DNA of 64,000 nt from Halonotius pteroides (GTDB taxonomy: Archaea > Halobacteriota > Halobacteria > Halobacteriales > Haloferacaceae). The DNA is taken from the NCBI RefSeq assembly GCF_003605635.1, contig NZ_QMDW01000003.1:62001-126000 (forward strand). Direction: 5' to 3'. The notes under the pieces were generated by a model. The model made no database searches. It saw nothing but the letters and a program-made list of their open reading frames with translations, and was not told the origin of the DNA. The translations under genes and the position numbers were made by a program. Shown piece after piece: positions 33,928-42,644 of the stretch; positions within the stretch are counted from its first letter, which is position 1, and every line of letters begins with the position of its first letter.

Positions 33928-36144
33928 ATGGCAAGCGCGCTCGACGACGACACACAACGCGCGCTCGGCGAGGCGACCGCAACCGGGCGGGCGATGTTGC
34001 GGTCGGCCCAGAAGGATCTCCAGAAGGTTTTTATTATCTTCCTTCTCGGCTTTCTGGGCACATTCTACGCGTTGCGGCTCTACATCTGGGATTTTCTCCG
34101 CACTGTCACCGAATCCCGCATGCGAGCAGAGGTTGGCGAGAGCTTTGAGATCATCGCCCAGACGCCGTTTGATGTGATTCTCCTGCAGGCGAAGATCGGC
34201 CTTGTCGTCGGGCTGATCGTCGCCCTGCCAGCGTTTTTGTACTTTGCCCGCGACGCACTCAAGCGACGGGGAGTTTGGCGGCAACTGCCCGCGGCCCGCT
34301 GGAAGGTTGCCACGGTTGGTGGGTTTGCGGCCACGCTGTTCATCGGCGGAGCAGCCTACGGCTACGCTGTCTTCTTCCCGGTGATGTTCAGCTTTCTGGC
34401 GGAGTTTGGTTTCGAGGCTGGCTTCGCGCCGCGGTACTCGATCGTGTTGTGGACGCAGTTTATCGTCTTGTTGACGCTGTCATTCGGCCTTGCGGCGCAG
34501 ATGCCGCTGGCGATCACTGGGCTTTCCTACGCCGAGATCGTTCCATACGAGACGTTCCGCGACAAGTGGCGACACGCCGTTGTCGGCATCTTTGTTTTCG
34601 GAGCGGTGTTCTCGCCGCCCGATCCGTTCACCCAGATCATGTGGGCGATCCCGCTTGTCATCCTCTACGGGTTGAGCCTCTATCTGGCGAAGGTGATCGT
34701 CACGACGAAACGCGGCAGCGACCAGATCGACATCCGAGCGACACTTCGTGCCCGCTGGAACGTCCTTGCCGGGCTGGCGACTGTTGGTGCGATCCTTCCG
34801 TACGCCTTCTACACATACGGCGGTTCCAACGCGGTCAACGCCGTGTTCTCGTATCCGCTGATCGATAGCCGCTACCGGGTTCTCCCGCCCGGAGCGGGCC
34901 TCGGCGTTGACCCCCAAACGGCGATGGCGGTCTATGGGGGAATCGTCGCTGTGCTGCTTGCGGTCGGCGGATTCGCCGCCCTGATCTACGCCGGGCTTGA
35001 GGTCGACCCCGACGGCGAGTTCGGCGATCCGACCGCGATCGATCTGACCACGCTTGACGCTGGCGGGATCGAGGCCGCCCCGCCCGAGGCGTTTATCGAA
35101 CTCAGCGAAGACGAGGCGATGCGGTATGCCAGCGAGGCCATCGACGAGGGCGACGAGGCCAAAGCCCAAGCGATCCTCGATCGGTTTGACGAAACGGCAG
35201 AGGCCCGACAGGCGGCCCAGGACGACGGCGAGGGTAGCGGCGATGCGGACGGCGGCGATGGGGCGGATGAGGCTACCGGCGAACCGGGACTGGGTGATCG
35301 CGCCAGCCGCGCCGGCGATTCGTTCCTCAGTGAACTCACCGACGGCGAGCAGGACGCCGACGACATCGGCGGCTACTACACCGATATCGCCTTCGTCGCC
35401 GGCAGCTTACGATCAAAATCCTTCCGGCTGGTGGCCACGTTCATGATCGCGTTGGTGGTGACGTTCACGTGGTTCTACATCGGCGGGCTGGGTGCTGTCC
35501 GCGGGAACTTCCTGCGTCGACTGCCGTCTGAGCTTGTCAGTGAAACCAGCTTGGAGATCATCACGCTCCACCCGGTCGAGGCTCTCCTGTTTATTGTGAA
35601 ATTCTCGGTGCTGGCCGGCGGGGTCGCTGTGGTGCCGATGGTCGCCTACTACGCCTGGCCCGCTCTGCGTGAACTCGGTGCTGTGCGCGGCCGTCAATCG
35701 GTGGTTTTCCTGTGGGTTGGCTCGTTGACCGCCGGTCTGCTTGGTGGTCTTGCGCTCGGGTATCTCTATATCGCGCCGGCGATCATCTCCTATCTCGTCG
35801 CCGATGCGCGAGCCTACGATATGTTGCTCACCTACCGCATCAACGACTTCTTTTGGCTCATTTTCTTTACGACCGTCGGGATCGGGCTGCTTGCTGACGT
35901 ACCGATTCTGATGCTCCTGCTCAACCGCGCTGGAATCCCCTATCGGGCGATGCGAACGCGCTGGCGAGAGGTCACCGTCGGGATGCTCACTGTTGGCGCG
36001 CTGTTGACGCCAGCGGATATCGTGACGATGTTCCTCGTGACAGTGCCGCTGATGGCGGCCTACGGTGTCGGGCTGCTCGTGTTGTTTCTGGTGACCGGCG
36101 GCGGGCGGCGCAACCTCGCCCCGCCGGCGGAAATTGTCAGCTAG
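33928..36144 (+). CDS. tatCt: Twin-arginine translocase subunit TatCt (double TatC)
   Basis: 738 residues containing two TatC domains: residues of about 25-350 and 470-735. A long acidic cytoplasmic linker (about 370-470) rich in D, E, G and A joins them. Each half has its own set of membrane helices, including the signature blocks AKIGLVVGLIVALPAFLYF in the first and KFSVLAGGVAVVPMVAYYAW in the second. A TTGATAACG element lies about 27 bases before the ATG. This fused TatC is characteristic of haloarchaea, which export much of their secretome folded. No tatA gene is in the window. Confidence 0.94.
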   Translation: MASALDDDTQRALGEATATGRAMLRSAQKDLQKVFIIFLLGFLGTFYALRLYIWDFLRTVTESRMRAEVGESFEIIAQTPFDVILLQAKIGLVVGLIVALPAFLYFARDALKRRGVWRQLPAARWKVATVGGFAATLFIGGAAYGYAVFFPVMFSFLAEFGFEAGFAPRYSIVLWTQFIVLLTLSFGLAAQMPLAITGLSYAEIVPYETFRDKWRHAVVGIFVFGAVFSPPDPFTQIMWAIPLVILYGLSLYLAKVIVTTKRGSDQIDIRATLRARWNVLAGLATVGAILPYAFYTYGGSNAVNAVFSYPLIDSRYRVLPPGAGLGVDPQTAMAVYGGIVAVLLAVGGFAALIYAGLEVDPDGEFGDPTAIDLTTLDAGGIEAAPPEAFIELSEDEAMRYASEAIDEGDEAKAQAILDRFDETAEARQAAQDDGEGSGDADGGDGADEATGEPGLGDRASRAGDSFLSELTDGEQDADDIGGYYTDIAFVAGSLRSKSFRLVATFMIALVVTFTWFYIGGLGAVRGNFLRRLPSELVSETSLEIITLHPVEALLFIVKFSVLAGGVAVVPMVAYYAWPALRELGAVRGRQSVVFLWVGSLTAGLLGGLALGYLYIAPAIISYLVADARAYDMLLTYRINDFFWLIFFTTVGIGLLADVPILMLLLNRAGIPYRAMRTRWREVTVGMLTVGALLTPADIVTMFLVTVPLMAAYGVGLLVLFLVTGGGRRNLAPPAEIVS

Positions 36145-36169
36145 CCGGTGCGGCCGTCGTGATCGGTGA

Positions 36170-37045
36170 TCAGCCGATTGAGACGAGCACCACACCACAA
36201 ACGGCTAATCCGCCGGCCAGCAGCCGTACTCTGGCGTGTGGCTCCCCGAGTAGCAGGCTCCCGAGCACGACCGCGATGACGGCCTGCGTGTTCACGATCG
36301 GTGAGACGACGCTGGCCGGCAGCGCGACAAACGCTACCGAAATGAGGTGTTGACCCGCAGCGAGGACGCCACCAGCAACAAGGAGTTTCCAGCGGTCGCC
36401 GCGAAGGCTGCCTCCGCCTCGCCGGCGGAGCGCCCACGGCAGCAACGCGATCGGGACGATCGCCAGCGTCAGGATCACAAACGCACGGGCGGGGACGGCC
36501 AACTCCTGCATGCTCACCCGTTTGCCGACATCGACAACGCCGAAAACGGCCGCGCTGGCGAGCGCAAGCAGCGCGTCACGCCGCTGAACCACCGTTCGAA
36601 GCGGCCCCACCAGCGACCCGCCGCGGTAGTTAGCAACGTACACCGCGGTCGTGGCGACGAGGACGCCGACGACCTGTATCCCCGAGAGGTGCTGGCCGAG
36701 CAACAGCACCTCAAGCGGCAGCACAAAGACGGGGACGATCTTGCTGATCGGCGCGACATACGACACGTCGCCGATCGCCAGCGCGTGATAAAACGCCGCG
36801 AGCGCGACCGCAATGAGGCCGACCGTGCCAACGACAAGCCCTGCCTCGCCCGCTGTCAGCGGCGCGAAGAGATCGTCAGTCCCCGCCGTTGCAACGACAA
36901 CCGGGAGATACCAACAGAGCCCGATAGCGTGGACGACAACGAGATACAGCGTTGGCGGATAGTGACTGAAATACCGCTTGACGCCGACGAGATAGCTGCC
37001 CAGCAGCACCGCCGCGGCAACGCTGGCAATCAGGCCGCCCGTCAT
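36170..37045 (-). CDS. EamA/DMT family transporter
   Basis: 291 residues with about ten hydrophobic segments in two EamA repeats. The first has VAPISKIVPVFVLPLEVLLLG, where the EamA-type proline sits. The second has ISVAFVALPASVVSPIVNTQ. The N-terminus (MTGGLIASVAAAVLLGSYL) is a membrane helix without signal cleavage. Members export metabolites or take up sugars; the substrate is unknown. It is convergent with tatCt and lies next to, but separate from, the phosphonate operon. Confidence 0.85.
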   Translation of the reverse strand: MTGGLIASVAAAVLLGSYLVGVKRYFSHYPPTLYLVVVHAIGLCWYLPVVVATAGTDDLFAPLTAGEAGLVVGTVGLIAVALAAFYHALAIGDVSYVAPISKIVPVFVLPLEVLLLGQHLSGIQVVGVLVATTAVYVANYRGGSLVGPLRTVVQRRDALLALASAAVFGVVDVGKRVSMQELAVPARAFVILTLAIVPIALLPWALRRRGGGSLRGDRWKLLVAGGVLAAGQHLISVAFVALPASVVSPIVNTQAVIAVVLGSLLLGEPHARVRLLAGGLAVCGVVLVSIG

Positions 37046-37078
37046 CGGGGCGGCGACCTGCGACTCCGGATCACGTGA

Positions 37079-37744
37079 TTACAGGTATTCGCTCAGCGCG
37101 GTCAACGAGTCGATCATGGCGCGTGGCTCGACCGGCAGCGACACGTCGCCGTTGTGTGGTCGGCGAATAAAGATCGCGTCCAACCCAGCCCGTCGTGCGG
37201 CCATCACATCGGTTGGGCGGTCGCCAACGTAGACACCGTCGGTGCCGCCGAGGGCTTCCCGGCCGGCCAGCAGATAGTGCGGATTGGGTTTGCGCCGATA
37301 GAAGCCACCGACGCCGGGTTCGCGGCCGCGGGCGTAGGCGAAGCCATCGAGGTCGTAGTGGTCGACGACGAATTCGACGACGGCGTCGTAGTTGTTGCTG
37401 ATGAGGCCGAGGGTGTAGTCGTCGGCGAACCCATCGAGCGCGTCGCTGTCGGGATACAGCGTTCGGTCGCCGGCCGCCAGTCGGTCGATCGTGTGGCTTG
37501 CGCTGTGACGCTCCCGCCGGCGATAGAAGGCGACTGGATCGATCCCGAGGTGCTCACAGCCGCGGACAAACTCGGTATCGTACTCGTAGCCGGCCAACAG
37601 CGATCGCGTATCGTCGTCGACGCTGAGTCCGGCTTCGGCGATCGCCTCGTCGAGTGCATCGTCGTGGACGGCTGGATCAGTGCCGTGGCCCTCCAGGATG
37701 ACGCCATCCATATCGAACAATAGGAGCTGGTCGCCGTCGGTCAT
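37079..37744 (-). CDS. HAD hydrolase closing the phosphonate transporter operon
   Basis: About 221 residues. It opens shortly before the LLLFDMDGVILEG nucleophile motif, with motif II in LGLISNNYD, lysine in YRRKPNPHYL and GDRPTDVMAARRAG as motif IV. It is in the phosphoglycolate phosphatase-like branch. An alternative in-frame ATG at 37789, right after the phnE stop (TGAGATG), would add 15 residues and couple translation; I chose 37744 because motif I then sits at the usual distance. Its place after phnE suggests it may act on phosphorylated products of the imported compound. Confidence 0.82.
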   Translation of the reverse strand: MTDGDQLLLFDMDGVILEGHGTDPAVHDDALDEAIAEAGLSVDDDTRSLLAGYEYDTEFVRGCEHLGIDPVAFYRRRERHSASHTIDRLAAGDRTLYPDSDALDGFADDYTLGLISNNYDAVVEFVVDHYDLDGFAYARGREPGVGGFYRRKPNPHYLLAGREALGGTDGVYVGDRPTDVMAARRAGLDAIFIRRPHNGDVSLPVEPRAMIDSLTALSEYL

Positions 37745-37790
37745 ATCGGGTGCTGGGGTGGCGGCCGCATCTACCTGTCGGTGGGCCATC

Positions 37791-38585
37791 TCAGCGCACC
37801 AGACCCCGCGTGTAGGCTGACAGCCCCTCGGTGACGACGACGACCCCAAGGATGACCAAGAGGATCATCGCGGTCGACTGCCAGGCGAAGGCGTTGACCG
37901 ACTGGAACAGTTGGACGCCGATCCCGCCGGCACCGACGAAGCCAAGCACCGTCGAATCCCGGATGTTGATATCCCACCGATAGATCGCCAAGCCGATCAG
38001 CGCGGGCTTGACCTGCGGTAAGACACCATACAACAGGAGTTGCAGCGACGAGGCCCCGGTCGCCCGGACAGCTTCGACTTGGCCGAAGTCGATCTCTTCG
38101 ATCTCCTCGCCGAGCAGCTTGCCGAGGAAGCCGACCGATCGGAAGGCGATAGCGACCGCGCCGGCCAGTGGCCCAGAACCGAATGTCACCACGAAGATCA
38201 ACGCCCAGATGATCGTGTTGACCGATCGGCTGACGGTGACGATCAGCTTTCCAAGCCAGAAGGTCGCGGCGTTTGGCGTGGTGTTTTCAGCGGCCAACAG
38301 CGCGACTGGGATCGACAACACCAGCGCGCCGACCGTTCCGAGCGCGGCGATGTGGATCGTTTCGATCAGCGGCCCGATGATCTGGGGTGTGTACGCAATA
38401 TCTGGCGGATACATCCGCGTCAGGAGGTCGGCGATCTCCCGTGGGACGGTGTTGGGGTCGACGACACCGATATCCATGAACTGCCAGGAGGCGATCACGA
38501 CGACGCCGGCGGTAAGCACCGCGAGAAATCGGCCGATCCGGCGACGACGATCAAACCGCTGCCAACTCGGTTGTTCCGCCGACAT
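37791..38585 (-). CDS. phnE: Phosphonate-type ABC transporter permease (second)
   Basis: 264 residues of the BPD_transp_1 type with about six membrane helices. The cytoplasmic EAA loop reads EAVRATGASSLQLLLYGVLP, contacting the ATPase. A periplasmic-side segment near residue 50 (IADLLTRMYPPDI) precedes the core, as in PhnE. Its start overlaps the stop of the upstream phnE as TAATG. Two consecutive permease genes suggest a heterodimeric channel. Confidence 0.92.
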   Translation of the reverse strand: MSAEQPSWQRFDRRRRIGRFLAVLTAGVVVIASWQFMDIGVVDPNTVPREIADLLTRMYPPDIAYTPQIIGPLIETIHIAALGTVGALVLSIPVALLAAENTTPNAATFWLGKLIVTVSRSVNTIIWALIFVVTFGSGPLAGAVAIAFRSVGFLGKLLGEEIEEIDFGQVEAVRATGASSLQLLLYGVLPQVKPALIGLAIYRWDINIRDSTVLGFVGAGGIGVQLFQSVNAFAWQSTAMILLVILGVVVVTEGLSAYTRGLVR

Positions 38586-39385
38586 TACTGGTACCTCCGT
38601 CTGACAACCGCGCTGACGCCCTCAGCGAACAGGACGACGACGATGATTGACAGCAGGATCGCCGAGACGTACTGGTAGTCATAGCGATTGAACGCCGTCA
38701 ACAGCACCGAGCCGATGCCGCCCGCGCCGACGATGCCGATCACCGTCGAGGTGCGGATATTGATATCCCATCGATACACCGACAGCCCGGCAAACCGCGG
38801 GATAATCTGTGGCACAACACCGTACAGCAGCGTCTGGATCGGCGACGATCCGGTAGCCCGAACGGCGTCGACCGCGCCCATATCGATATCCTCGATATCC
38901 TCGGCCAACAGCTTCGAAAAGAAGCCGACCGTCTTGAACGTGATCGTGATGATGCCGGCCAGCGGGCCGAAACCGACGGCCTTGACGGCGAGGATGGCGA
39001 CGATGATCGCGTTGAACGCCCGGGAGACCGAGATGAAGCCGCGGTTGAGCGCGTACAGCGGTTTCGGCGAGATGTTCTCGGCAGCCATGAACGCGATTGG
39101 GATGCTGACAGCGATCCCGGTGACGGTGGCGACCATCGCCATCGCTACGCTTTCGAGCATCTTGGCGATGATGCGGTCGAGCTCGCGGGCGGTCGCATCC
39201 GGGGGCAGGAAGTCGCCGATGAGTACCGCCGTGTTGCCGATCCCCTGCAGCACCCGGCTTGGATCGAACCCGATGCCAACCGCTGACCACGCAAAAAACG
39301 CGAGCAAGCCGGCGTAGACGGCCCACTTGACGCGCCGGGTGCGGAAGATCGTCGGCCGCTGCCACGTCCGTTCACCCGTCGCCAC
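38585..39385 (-). CDS. phnE: Phosphonate-type ABC transporter permease (first)
   Basis: 266 residues, homologous in layout to the following permease. The EAA loop reads DAVRATGSSPIQTLLYGVVP, and the flanking helices match. The start is a GTG at 39385, inside TGACGTG next to the phnC stop. Its stop is shared in TAATG with the second permease. Four genes (phnD, phnC and two phnE) run in tight overlap and are surely one transcript. Confidence 0.92.
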   Translation of the reverse strand: MATGERTWQRPTIFRTRRVKWAVYAGLLAFFAWSAVGIGFDPSRVLQGIGNTAVLIGDFLPPDATARELDRIIAKMLESVAMAMVATVTGIAVSIPIAFMAAENISPKPLYALNRGFISVSRAFNAIIVAILAVKAVGFGPLAGIITITFKTVGFFSKLLAEDIEDIDMGAVDAVRATGSSPIQTLLYGVVPQIIPRFAGLSVYRWDINIRTSTVIGIVGAGGIGSVLLTAFNRYDYQYVSAILLSIIVVVLFAEGVSAVVRRRYQ

Positions 39386-39386
39386 G

Positions 39387-40220
39387 TCAGACGCCCCCCG
39401 CCGTCGATCCGGTAGTCGTCAGCGGCACCTCCTGATCGTCTGTTTCGGTCGATCCCTCGCCATCGGTTGTCGTATCGGGGATGTCGGCCCCGCGGTAGAC
39501 GCGGTCGAGGGCCGCCTCATCAAGATCGTCGGGTGTCCCCTCGAAAACGAGTTCGCCGTCGTGAAGGCCGACGATGCGGTCGGCGTGCTCGAGTGCAAGG
39601 TTCACCTCGTGGATATTGATCAACACCGGGATCGACCGATCAGCGGCGATATCGGTCAGCAGCCGCATGACGGTGTCTGAGGTCTCGGGGTCGAGACTGG
39701 AGGTCGGCTCATCGACCAGCAGGATCTTCGGCTCTTGGATCACCGCGCGGGCGATACCGACCCGCTGGCGTTGGCCGCCGGAGAGTTCGTCGACACGTTT
39801 GTCGGCCATCTCATCGAGGCCCACCTGCTCAAGAATCCCGTAGGCGCGCTCGATGTCCGCCGGTGGGAACGACCGCCGAAACGCCTGCCACGCCGACACA
39901 TAGCCTAGCCGTCCCGAAAGGACATTTTCCATGACGGTGAGCCGCTCGATGAGATTGTACTCCTGAAAGATCATCCCGATATCCCGCCGGGCGGCCCGCA
40001 GGTCGTCGTCGTCGAGTGCCGTTAGCTCCGTGCCGTCAAGATCGATCTCACCACCGCTGGGCTCGGTAAGCCGGTTGACACACCGGATGAAGGTGCTCTT
40101 GCCGGCCCCACTCGGCCCGATCATAGCAACAGTTTCGCTGCCTTCGACCGATGTAGTGACACCACGTAGGGCCTCGTCGCCGGTGTCGTAGGTCTTCTGT
40201 AGGTTGGTGACGTGGAGCAT
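39387..40220 (-). CDS. phnC: Phosphonate-type ABC transporter ATP-binding protein
   Basis: 277 residues. The ABC ATPase motifs are complete: Walker [10 protein letters not shown], signature LSGGQRQR, Walker [13 protein letters not shown] and a switch histidine in [10 protein letters not shown]. The N-terminus begins [22 protein letters not shown]-terminal acidic tail of about 35 residues (rich in T, D, E) is an addition. The start overlaps the phnD stop in TAATG. It powers import through the two PhnE subunits. Confidence 0.94.
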   Translation of the reverse strand: MLHVTNLQKTYDTGDEALRGVTTSVEGSETVAMIGPSGAGKSTFIRCVNRLTEPSGGEIDLDGTELTALDDDDLRAARRDIGMIFQEYNLIERLTVMENVLSGRLGYVSAWQAFRRSFPPADIERAYGILEQVGLDEMADKRVDELSGGQRQRVGIARAVIQEPKILLVDEPTSSLDPETSDTVMRLLTDIAADRSIPVLINIHEVNLALEHADRIVGLHDGELVFEGTPDDLDEAALDRVYRGADIPDTTTDGEGSTETDDQEVPLTTTGSTAGGV

Positions 40221-41374
40221 TATTCTCCCAGCGCGCTTTGGGTGTAGTTGACGTCGTTGTACCGCTGGATGACCATGATGTCCTTCCAGTGTTTGCGGTA
40301 GGTGATCGGGACGAACTGATTGTACCCCGTTCGGTCGGCATAGGCGGTTCCGGAGTAATCGGTGTCGAGCCATGCCGCTTCGATCCCCTCGACGATGTCT
40401 GGATGGAGGTTGTAGCGGTAGGCGATGGGGCCGTTCGGGAACGGTGCCGAGGCCCACACAACCTTGAAATCGTCGTACGAGAGGCTGCTGTTCGCATCGA
40501 CTGTGTCCTTGAAACAGGTCGAACAGATCGGGCCGGCGTCGTAGTCGCCGTTGGCGATCCCACGGGTCGTGTTGCCGTGACCGCCCGAGAAGTTCACCTC
40601 ATAGTCCTCGGTAGGTGTCACATCGAAGTACTGATCGAACAGTGCCGACGGGGCTTGATGGCCGGAGTTTGAGGCCGGCTCGGAGTGGCCGATTGTCACG
40701 TCGTCGCGGCCGAAGTCCTTCACACTCTGGATGCTGTTGGCGTCGGCTCGGGTCGTCGCAAACAGCCGGTAGCCGAAGGCTCCGTCAGCGGTGAGCCCGG
40801 CCGCAAACGGGACGGCGCCGGCGAGGTTGACCGCAAACGCCGTTGTCCCCGTGGAGAAGTTGGCGATATGGGCGCGCTCCGAGCGCATCGCTTCGACGGA
40901 GGCGGCGTAGCTGTTGACCTTGTTGAACTCGACTTCCTTGCCGGTCTCCTCACGGATGCTCTCGAAGAGGGCCGCGAAGTCATCCTCGTAGCGGCCCTGG
41001 ACGTCCTCGCTTGGGCTGACGGTGAACACGAGGGTGTCGGGATCGAGGAACTCGCCCTCGTCGCTGGGGGCCTCCCGAACCGGATCGCCGTGCGGTACTT
41101 CCTCGACCTCACGGTTCCCCATGTTTTCGAGGTCGGCTTCCGACCCGCGTTCATACCTCTTGTCGACCAACGGCGTCGAGAGGTAGTTGTTCTCCTCCCA
41201 CTGGGGGTTTGCGGGGTCGAACGAGCTGGCGTCAGCCAGTAGCGGATCTTCGCCGCCACCACTTGATCCGTCGTCGGTACTGGTCGATTGAGAGCCGGTA
41301 CAGCCGGCGACACCGACCGTCAGCGCGATTGCCGAGCCTTTCAGGAACTGCCGTCGTCGATCGTTGGGTGCCAT
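40220..41374 (-). CDS. phnD: Phosphonate-type ABC transporter substrate-binding lipoprotein (Tat-exported)
   Basis: 384 residues. The N-terminus carries a twin-arginine motif (RRRQFLKG) and a lipobox ending at C25 (GVAGC), so it is exported by Tat and lipid-anchored outside the cell. A low-complexity acidic serine linker follows, then the PhnD-like binding domain with [19 protein letters not shown] and [14 protein letters not shown]. The exported residues make it a direct client of the tatCo/tatCt pair above. The substrate may be a phosphonate or a related phosphorus compound; no C-P lyase gene lies in the window. Confidence 0.92.
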   Translation of the reverse strand: MAPNDRRRQFLKGSAIALTVGVAGCTGSQSTSTDDGSSGGGEDPLLADASSFDPANPQWEENNYLSTPLVDKRYERGSEADLENMGNREVEEVPHGDPVREAPSDEGEFLDPDTLVFTVSPSEDVQGRYEDDFAALFESIREETGKEVEFNKVNSYAASVEAMRSERAHIANFSTGTTAFAVNLAGAVPFAAGLTADGAFGYRLFATTRADANSIQSVKDFGRDDVTIGHSEPASNSGHQAPSALFDQYFDVTPTEDYEVNFSGGHGNTTRGIANGDYDAGPICSTCFKDTVDANSSLSYDDFKVVWASAPFPNGPIAYRYNLHPDIVEGIEAAWLDTDYSGTAYADRTGYNQFVPITYRKHWKDIMVIQRYNDVNYTQSALGE

Positions 41375-41405
41375 CAGGTGAGGCAAACACCTTCTCGCCC
41401 TTGAA

Positions 41406-41424
41406 GTATAGTAATAGTTATATG
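41406..41424 (-). promoter_or_regulatory. A+T-rich promoter of the phn operon
   Basis: Minus-strand CATATAACTATTACTATAC lies 32-50 bases before the phnD ATG at 41374. The element TTACTATA is the best TATA candidate. It drives the whole phnD-C-E-E-HAD unit. Confidence 0.45.
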
Positions 41425-41723
41425 TTGTCCGATAGAGCAGTTTCAACCGCTACATAACGACAGATACCGCTACAGTAACGCTGTACTGGAATATCTATCA
41501 CAATAGATCTATATATGTGACAGCAACGGATGGGCGTGTCGTGGCACGTCTTGGAAGACGACAGACAGCGGGAGCAAGCAGTGAGATAACACGCCCACTG
41601 ACGCCGTTCAGCTGTGAGAAAGAAAAACGTCGCTATGAGTGATATATATCGGTCTATTGTGGCTTTGAGGGTCACACAACGAGGTCGGAACCTACAAATA
41701 TGTTCTTAGGATATTATCCAGCG
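41425..41723. other. A+T-rich gap with several inverted repeats
   Basis: I see no gene on either strand. Palindromes cluster here: TACAG/CTGTA (41471-41485), ATAGATCTAT (41503-41512), CGTCTT/AAGACG (41547-41560) and an outer TGGGCGTGT (41530-41538) with ACACGCCCA (41589-41597). The last two nest and could fold as RNA. The gap separates the divergent phn operon and the RHH gene. Confidence 0.4.
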
Positions 41724-41897
41724 ATGACCAAGATAAGCGTAGAGGTGCCAGATGAACTGCTTGGAGATCTCGACGCCCATGTCGGTGAGGGCAAGAAGTT
41801 CGTCAATCGGAGTGAGGCCGTGCGGGCCTCGATCCGAAAGACGCTGGATCAGCTTGACGAGATCGACGCCAGACAAGGGCGGATCGACGATGAGTAA
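41724..41897 (+). CDS. Ribbon-helix-helix (CopG-type) DNA-binding protein
   Basis: 57 residues. The initial strand MTKISVEVPDELLGDLDAHV is followed by two helices with VNRSEAVRASIRKTLDQLDE, the RHH pattern. Such proteins bind DNA as dimers through the beta strand and act as repressors. It overlaps the next gene by eight bases, so the two are co-translated. It could control its own operon or the divergent phn operon; both lie within the inverted-repeat-rich gap. Inference only. Confidence 0.85.
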   Translation: MTKISVEVPDELLGDLDAHVGEGKKFVNRSEAVRASIRKTLDQLDEIDARQGRIDDE

Positions 41898-42630
41898 CGC
41901 CGTTGCACCCGGCGGCAGCACCGACCGACAGGCGGTCGGTCAGGTTGCCCTGCTTGGGTTGTTTGTCACCGCATTGGTGACCGCACAGGTGACTGCCGCA
42001 AAGCTGTTAGCCCTCCCGCTGCCGTTTGGGCTAGAGCTACCGGTCGTCGAAGCGTCTATTACCCTTCCCGGTGCGGCACTCGCGTATGCACTGACATTCT
42101 TTGCCTCGGACTGCTACTCGGAGCTCTATGGTCGCCGGGCCGCCCAGCTCATGGTCAACGTCGGCTTCGCGCTCAACTTTGTCGTGTTGCTGTTGGTGTT
42201 TTCGACGCTCCGTGCGCCCGCTGCGAACCCCGAATTTGCGGAGACCTTTCAGGCTGCGCTTGCCCCCAGCGTTAATATCGTGTTAGGAAGCCTGCTGGCG
42301 TATCTCATCAGCCAGAACTGGGATGTGATTGTCTTCCACAAGATCCGGGAGCTCACCGGCCACGGGCAACTTTGGCTGCGAAATCTCGCCTCGACGGCAA
42401 GCAGTCAAGCGATCGATACGGTGATCTTTGTCGGAGTCGCCTTCTATCTCGCGCCGACGCTGCTGGGGGTTGGCTCGCCGTTGCCGACAAACGTGCTTCT
42501 CGGGCTCATTGCTGGCCAGTACCTCCTGAAACTGCTGATCGCCGTAGTGGATACGCCGGTTGTCTATCTTGTTGTTCGGCTTGTCGGCCGTGTCGACGCC
42601 AAACCAAATCCGGCTGCCTTCGGCAACTAA
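41890..42630 (+). CDS. Queuosine-precursor transporter (YhhQ family)
   Basis: 246 residues with about six or seven membrane helices. The TFFASDCYSELYGRRAA block and SVNIVLGSLLAYLISQNWDV are family hallmarks. YhhQ carries 7-cyano-7-deazaguanine or related bases; in archaea these feed the archaeosine pathway for tRNA. The ATG at 41890 lies within the end of the RHH gene. It is convergent with cysE. Confidence 0.88.
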   Translation: MSNAVAPGGSTDRQAVGQVALLGLFVTALVTAQVTAAKLLALPLPFGLELPVVEASITLPGAALAYALTFFASDCYSELYGRRAAQLMVNVGFALNFVVLLLVFSTLRAPAANPEFAETFQAALAPSVNIVLGSLLAYLISQNWDVIVFHKIRELTGHGQLWLRNLASTASSQAIDTVIFVGVAFYLAPTLLGVGSPLPTNVLLGLIAGQYLLKLLIAVVDTPVVYLVVRLVGRVDAKPNPAAFGN

Positions 42631-42644
42631 GCGGGATCGGCCGC

